In this document: positions 61,392-64,000 of the stretch, piece after piece
Layout of the letters: each line of letters begins with the position of its first letter
Position numbering within the stretch: position 1 is the first letter of the stretch
Source: Leisingera daeponensis
Lineage (GTDB): Bacteria > Pseudomonadota > Alphaproteobacteria > Rhodobacterales > Rhodobacteraceae
DNA: 64,000 bases
Assembly: GCF_019801465.1 (NCBI RefSeq)
Contig: NZ_JAHVJA010000002.1
Location: 434,001 to 498,000 of the forward strand
Direction: 5' to 3'
The notes under the pieces: model-generated
The model's input: only the letters and a program-made list of their open reading frames with translations
Databases searched by the model: none
Told to the model about the DNA's origin: nothing
Made by a program: the position numbers and the translations under genes

Positions 61392-61874
61392 TCAGAATGC
61401 TTCCGGCCGGGCCTCGCGCGCAATGTGGTCGAGCACGGCGTTGACAAACTTCGGCTCCTTGCCTTCGGGGAAGAAGGCGCGGGCGATGTCGACAAACTCG
61501 TTGATCACCACCTTCGGCGGGGTATCGGACTGGGTCAGCTCAGCGCCGGCGGCGCGGAACAGCGCCCGCAGGGTCGGGTCGATGCGGGCAATCGGCCATT
61601 TCGCCACCAGGGCACGGTCGGTCATCTGGTCGATCCGCGCCTGGTGGTTCACGGCCTCACGCACCAGCTTGCGGAAAACGGCAGTATCGCCTTCCGCCAT
61701 CTCGTCACCCTCGTAGACAGCGCCGAAACGGTGATCTTCGAACTCGACGATCACCTTGTCGAAGGTGAGGCCGCTGTGTTCCATCTGGAACAGCGCCTGC
61801 ACGGCATAAAGCCGCGCTGCCGATCTCATCTGATTCTTACCGTTGCCCTTGGGGCGGCTGTCCTGGGTGCTCAT
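61392..61874 (-). CDS. nusB: Transcription antitermination protein NusB
   Basis: This 160-residue protein is the NusB RNA-binding helical bundle: RSAARLYAVQALFQMEHSG at its N-terminus, DRALVAKWPIARIDPTLRAL in the middle, and PPKVVINEFVDIARAFFPEG, all family-typical. NusB binds boxA RNA with NusE (S10) in rRNA antitermination. Its start overlaps the ribH stop by 4 bp (ATGA), the usual ribH-nusB coupling. Confidence 0.95.
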   Translation of the reverse strand: MSTQDSRPKGNGKNQMRSAARLYAVQALFQMEHSGLTFDKVIVEFEDHRFGAVYEGDEMAEGDTAVFRKLVREAVNHQARIDQMTDRALVAKWPIARIDPTLRALFRAAGAELTQSDTPPKVVINEFVDIARAFFPEGKEPKFVNAVLDHIAREARPEAF

Positions 61875-62422
61875 GCGCTGGTGGATCCGTTGTCTGTACC
61901 GGCGACTTGGTACGCCCCGCTAGGCGCCTTGAAGCCGATGCCTTTAGTCTGATCGCCCCACTTACGCGTGAGTGCGATCAGATGCAAGGCCGCAGCGGCC
62001 GCGCCGCCGCCTTTGTTCTGATCGGCAGTATCGGCGCGCACCTCGGCCTGCTTGCGGTTCTCCACGGTCAGGATGCCATTGCCGATGCACAGGCCCTGCA
62101 GCCCCATCAGCTGGATCGCGCGGGAACTGTCGTTGCAGACCGTCTCGTAATGAGTGGTCTCTCCGCGGATCACGCAGCCCAGCGCCACGTAGCCGTCGAA
62201 GTTCGAGGTCCGGTCAGCAATTGCAATTGCGGTCGGCACTTCCAGCGCGCCCGGCACTTCCACGATTTCGAAGGTTCCGCCTGCGGCTTCGATCTCGGCC
62301 GCGGCACCCGCCACCAAGTTGTCGGCAATATCCTTGTAGTATGGCGCGACGACAATCAGCAGCTTTACCGGCTTGTCGAACTCAGCGCGCGGCAAGGTGT
62401 AGTGGGTTTCGTGTCCAGCCAT
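61871..62422 (-). CDS. ribH: 6,7-dimethyl-8-ribityllumazine synthase
   Basis: This 183-residue enzyme condenses 5-amino-6-ribitylaminouracil with dihydroxybutanone phosphate, the penultimate riboflavin step. VALGCVIRGETTHYETVCND, the phosphate/substrate loop, and VPGALEVPTAI mark the family. It begins 1 bp after the ribBX stop and overlaps nusB. A C-terminal extension of about 20 residues over the shortest RibH proteins is visible. Confidence 0.95.
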   Translation of the reverse strand: MAGHETHYTLPRAEFDKPVKLLIVVAPYYKDIADNLVAGAAAEIEAAGGTFEIVEVPGALEVPTAIAIADRTSNFDGYVALGCVIRGETTHYETVCNDSSRAIQLMGLQGLCIGNGILTVENRKQAEVRADTADQNKGGGAAAAALHLIALTRKWGDQTKGIGFKAPSGAYQVAGTDNGSTSA

Positions 62423-62423
62423 A

Positions 62424-63551
62424 TCAGTCGTCCTTCAGAATGGGGCGGCTGCCGGTGATTGACAGCCCGTAGGCATCAAGCCCGACGTATTTGGTCGAGG
62501 GCGAGTCGGTCAGCAGCACCAGTTCATGCAAGCCCAGGCTCGACAAAATCTGAGCACCGATGCCGGTCTGCTTGATGGTCACCGTGCGCGGGCCTTCGTC
62601 CTCGTTGGCATAAAGCGCATTGCGCGGCTGACGGAACAGGGTCACCACACCGCGCCCCTCTTCAGCAATGATCTCCATCGCGCGCGGCAGCTGGCGGGCG
62701 GACCTGGGGCCGAGGCCCAGCAGGTCGGTCGCCTCATGCAGCGCGTGGGTGCGCACCAGAACCGGCTCCGGAGTGGTGATGTCGCCTTTGATCATCACCA
62801 CATGCTCGATACCGTGGGTCTGATCGGTGAACAGCCGCATTTCCCACTCGCCGCCGAATTCCGAAGTCACGGTTTCGCGCGAGGTTTCCACCACCAGGTT
62901 GTCGTTGCGCGCCCGGTAGGTGATCAGGTCGGAAATGGTGCCAATCTTCAGCCCGTGCTTCTGCGCATACTCCACCAGGTCAGGCAGACGCGCCATGGTG
63001 CCGTCTTCCTTCATGATCTCGCAAATCACCGAGGACGGGTAGTGGCCGGCCAGCCGGGCCACATCGCAGCCGGCCTCGGTATGGCCTGCGCGGACCAGTA
63101 CCCCGCCCCTGCGCGCGCGCAGCGGAAAAACATGGCCGGGGGTGGCGATGTCGGCTGCGGTCTTCTCGGGGTCGATGGCAGTAGCCACGGTCAGCGCCCG
63201 GTCAGCGGCGGAAATGCCGGTGGAGACGCCCTCGCGTGCTTCGATGGAGACGGTAAAGGCAGTTTCATGGCGCGAGGAGTTGTGTAGCGCCATCATCGGA
63301 AGGCCCAGCTCCTCGATCCGCTCGGCTGGCATAGTCAGGCAGATCAGGCCGCGACCGTGGGTCGCCATGAAGTTGATCGCAGCCGCATCGGCGTGCTGGG
63401 CGGGAATCACCAGGTCGCCCTCGTTCTCGCGGTCCTCGTGGTCGACGAGGATGAACATGCGGCCCTGGCGGGCCTCTTCGATAATCTCTTCGATTGGGCT
63501 GATGGCATCGCGCAATTGCGCTTCAACCGGCCCCGGGGTTTCAAAGCTCAT
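62424..63551 (-). CDS. ribB: 3,4-dihydroxy-2-butanone-4-phosphate synthase with degenerate RibA domain (RibBX)
   Basis: This 375-residue protein starts at ATG 63551 (AAAGG 8 nt upstream). Residues 1-210 are a complete DHBP synthase: DHEDRENEGDL (37-47), HGRGLICL (65-72) and RAGHTEAGCD (154-163). Residues 230-375 resemble GTP cyclohydrolase II but the zinc site is gone: the usual Cys-rich CDCGEQ region reads RTHALHEATDLLGLGPRS. The domain is shortened, so cyclohydrolase activity is improbable. This is the RibBX variant, prevalent in alphaproteobacteria. GTP cyclohydrolase II must be encoded elsewhere. Confidence 0.93.
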   Translation of the reverse strand: MSFETPGPVEAQLRDAISPIEEIIEEARQGRMFILVDHEDRENEGDLVIPAQHADAAAINFMATHGRGLICLTMPAERIEELGLPMMALHNSSRHETAFTVSIEAREGVSTGISAADRALTVATAIDPEKTAADIATPGHVFPLRARRGGVLVRAGHTEAGCDVARLAGHYPSSVICEIMKEDGTMARLPDLVEYAQKHGLKIGTISDLITYRARNDNLVVETSRETVTSEFGGEWEMRLFTDQTHGIEHVVMIKGDITTPEPVLVRTHALHEATDLLGLGPRSARQLPRAMEIIAEEGRGVVTLFRQPRNALYANEDEGPRTVTIKQTGIGAQILSSLGLHELVLLTDSPSTKYVGLDAYGLSITGSRPILKDD

Positions 63552-63699
63552 ATGGCAGCCTTTCGATGCGCACGGGACGGCGCATGAAGGCGCCGCGGGT
63601 TCCTCACCAGCCAGATAGCCCAGGCCGGCGGCAAATGCCAGTCCTGCAAGCGGCAACTGGGGACCTGGACGCGCCCTGTGCACCTGCGCACAGGACACT

Positions 63700-63758
63700 G
63701 AGGGTCGCTGCCCCTCGGCCCACCGGCGTTCCCCAGAAGTTTTTGGAGAAAGATGAAG
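63700..63758 (-). repeat. Clade-type intergenic element with GC hairpin (copy B)
   Basis: On the minus strand CTTCATCTTTCTCC then AAAAACTTCTGGGG, a GGCCGAGGGG stretch and GAGGG-GCAGCGA-CCCTC. This has the same layout as copy A (19344-19420). It lies just after the ribE stop, between ribE and ribBX, and could attenuate transcription. A further dyad CCTGTGC-ACCTGC-GCACAGG (63675-63694) follows. No FMN riboswitch is seen in this gap. Confidence 0.5.
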
Positions 63759-63769
63759 AGCTGGCCTGC

Positions 63770-64000
63770 TCAGCCTGCTTCGTGCAGCCGTGCGACGTAG
63801 CGGGCCAAGGTGTCGATTTCCAAGTTGATGCGGTCGCCCAGCTTCACGTCGCCCCAAGTGGTGACTTCCTTGGTGTGCGGGATGAAGTTGATGCCGAAGT
63901 CGCAGCCATCCACATCATTCACGGTCAGGGAGGTGCCGTTCAACGCGACCGAACCCTTGGGCGCAATAAAGCGGGCCAGCGCCTCCGGCGCGCGCAGTGT
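63770..64000 (-). CDS. ribE: Riboflavin synthase alpha subunit, C-terminal part (runs off right edge)
   Basis: The last 76 codons are present. FIAPKGSVALNGTSLTVNDV, FGINFIPHTKEVTTWG and NLEIDTLARYV are the second barrel repeat of RibE, which dismutates two lumazines to riboflavin. The N-terminal repeat lies outside the window. It is followed by ribBX, ribH and nusB on the same strand, a standard alphaproteobacterial riboflavin operon order. Confidence 0.93.
   Translation of the reverse strand, partial: TLRAPEALARFIAPKGSVALNGTSLTVNDVDGCDFGINFIPHTKEVTTWGDVKLGDRINLEIDTLARYVARLHEAG

Noticed and set aside
63552-63769. FMN riboswitch or a longer N-terminus for ribBX
   Set aside because: None of the conserved FMN-element blocks is present; the in-frame extension upstream of 63551 has no ribosome site and reads as non-coding.
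1-64000. CRISPR arrays, insertion sequences or prophage genes
   Set aside because: No regularly spaced direct repeats, transposase, integrase or phage structural proteins were found on either strand.

Overview
The window is about 63-64% GC by eye, apart from one visibly AT-richer stretch (about 22.2-22.95 kb). It carries gene content typical of marine Rhodobacteraceae of the Roseobacter group (Leisingera/Phaeobacter/Ruegeria-like): a helicase-S4-FdxA block, CarD, an alpha-type RpoH, an mmcB gene with an alphaproteobacterial GTTC-N7-GTTC LexA box, the RibBX form of RibBA, small DUF6476- and DUF6324-like proteins, and a tRNA-His lacking an encoded G-1. Genus assignment is inference. Both ends cut through genes: a GDSL esterase at the left and riboflavin synthase at the right.

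Layout: 0.65-11.2 kb, all on the minus strand, holds a complete polyamine-type ABC importer (potGHIF order, with terminator) followed by a four-gene unit of nitrilase-family hydrolase, Orn/Lys/Arg-type PLP decarboxylase, ATP-grasp ligase and C45 Ntn-type hydrolase. 11.4-21.2 kb holds aspartase (plus strand) facing a seven-gene minus-strand operon: flavin monooxygenase, RidA-like protein, DUF1028, PuuC-like aldehyde dehydrogenase, LysR regulator, a trimethylamine/histamine-dehydrogenase-family flavoenzyme, and an ArgE-like M20 deacylase. Together these 21 kb look like one large amine and amino-acid uptake and catabolism region. 21.2-22.9 kb is gene-poor, with a perfect 18-bp inverted repeat and a small lipoprotein. 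22.9-27.7 kb is a four-gene polysaccharide operon (UDP-xylose synthase family, GalE, membrane glycosyltransferase, GH26-like protein).

28-41 kb mixes sulfur amino-acid synthesis (MetY), a SIMPL protein, a large PilP/GspC-like membrane protein, tyrosine catabolism (HppD with a divergent Lrp regulator), a PAS protein, a Kef-type antiporter, divergent cobT/cobS, and CarD. 41-49.3 kb is housekeeping: FdxA, S4 protein, SUV3-like helicase and TPR protein, divergent from SCP2, lysophospholipase-like hydrolase, PepF and GNAT. 49.4-56.1 kb holds a small secreted protein, an arginine:glycine amidinotransferase homologue, an ICMT-like membrane protein, a DksA/TraR-type zinc finger, RpoH, and the RluD/DUF6476 pair whose start codons overlap head to head.

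56.1-57.2 kb has two small secreted-protein genes that both look frameshifted. They are followed by tRNA-His, a GNAT, DUF6324, an RTX-like repeat protein, SOS-controlled mmcB, and the nusB-ribH-ribBX-ribE riboflavin cluster. The strongest candidate for an undescribed system is the decarboxylase/ATP-grasp/two-amidase operon beside the polyamine importer; second is the histamine-dehydrogenase-like amine operon.
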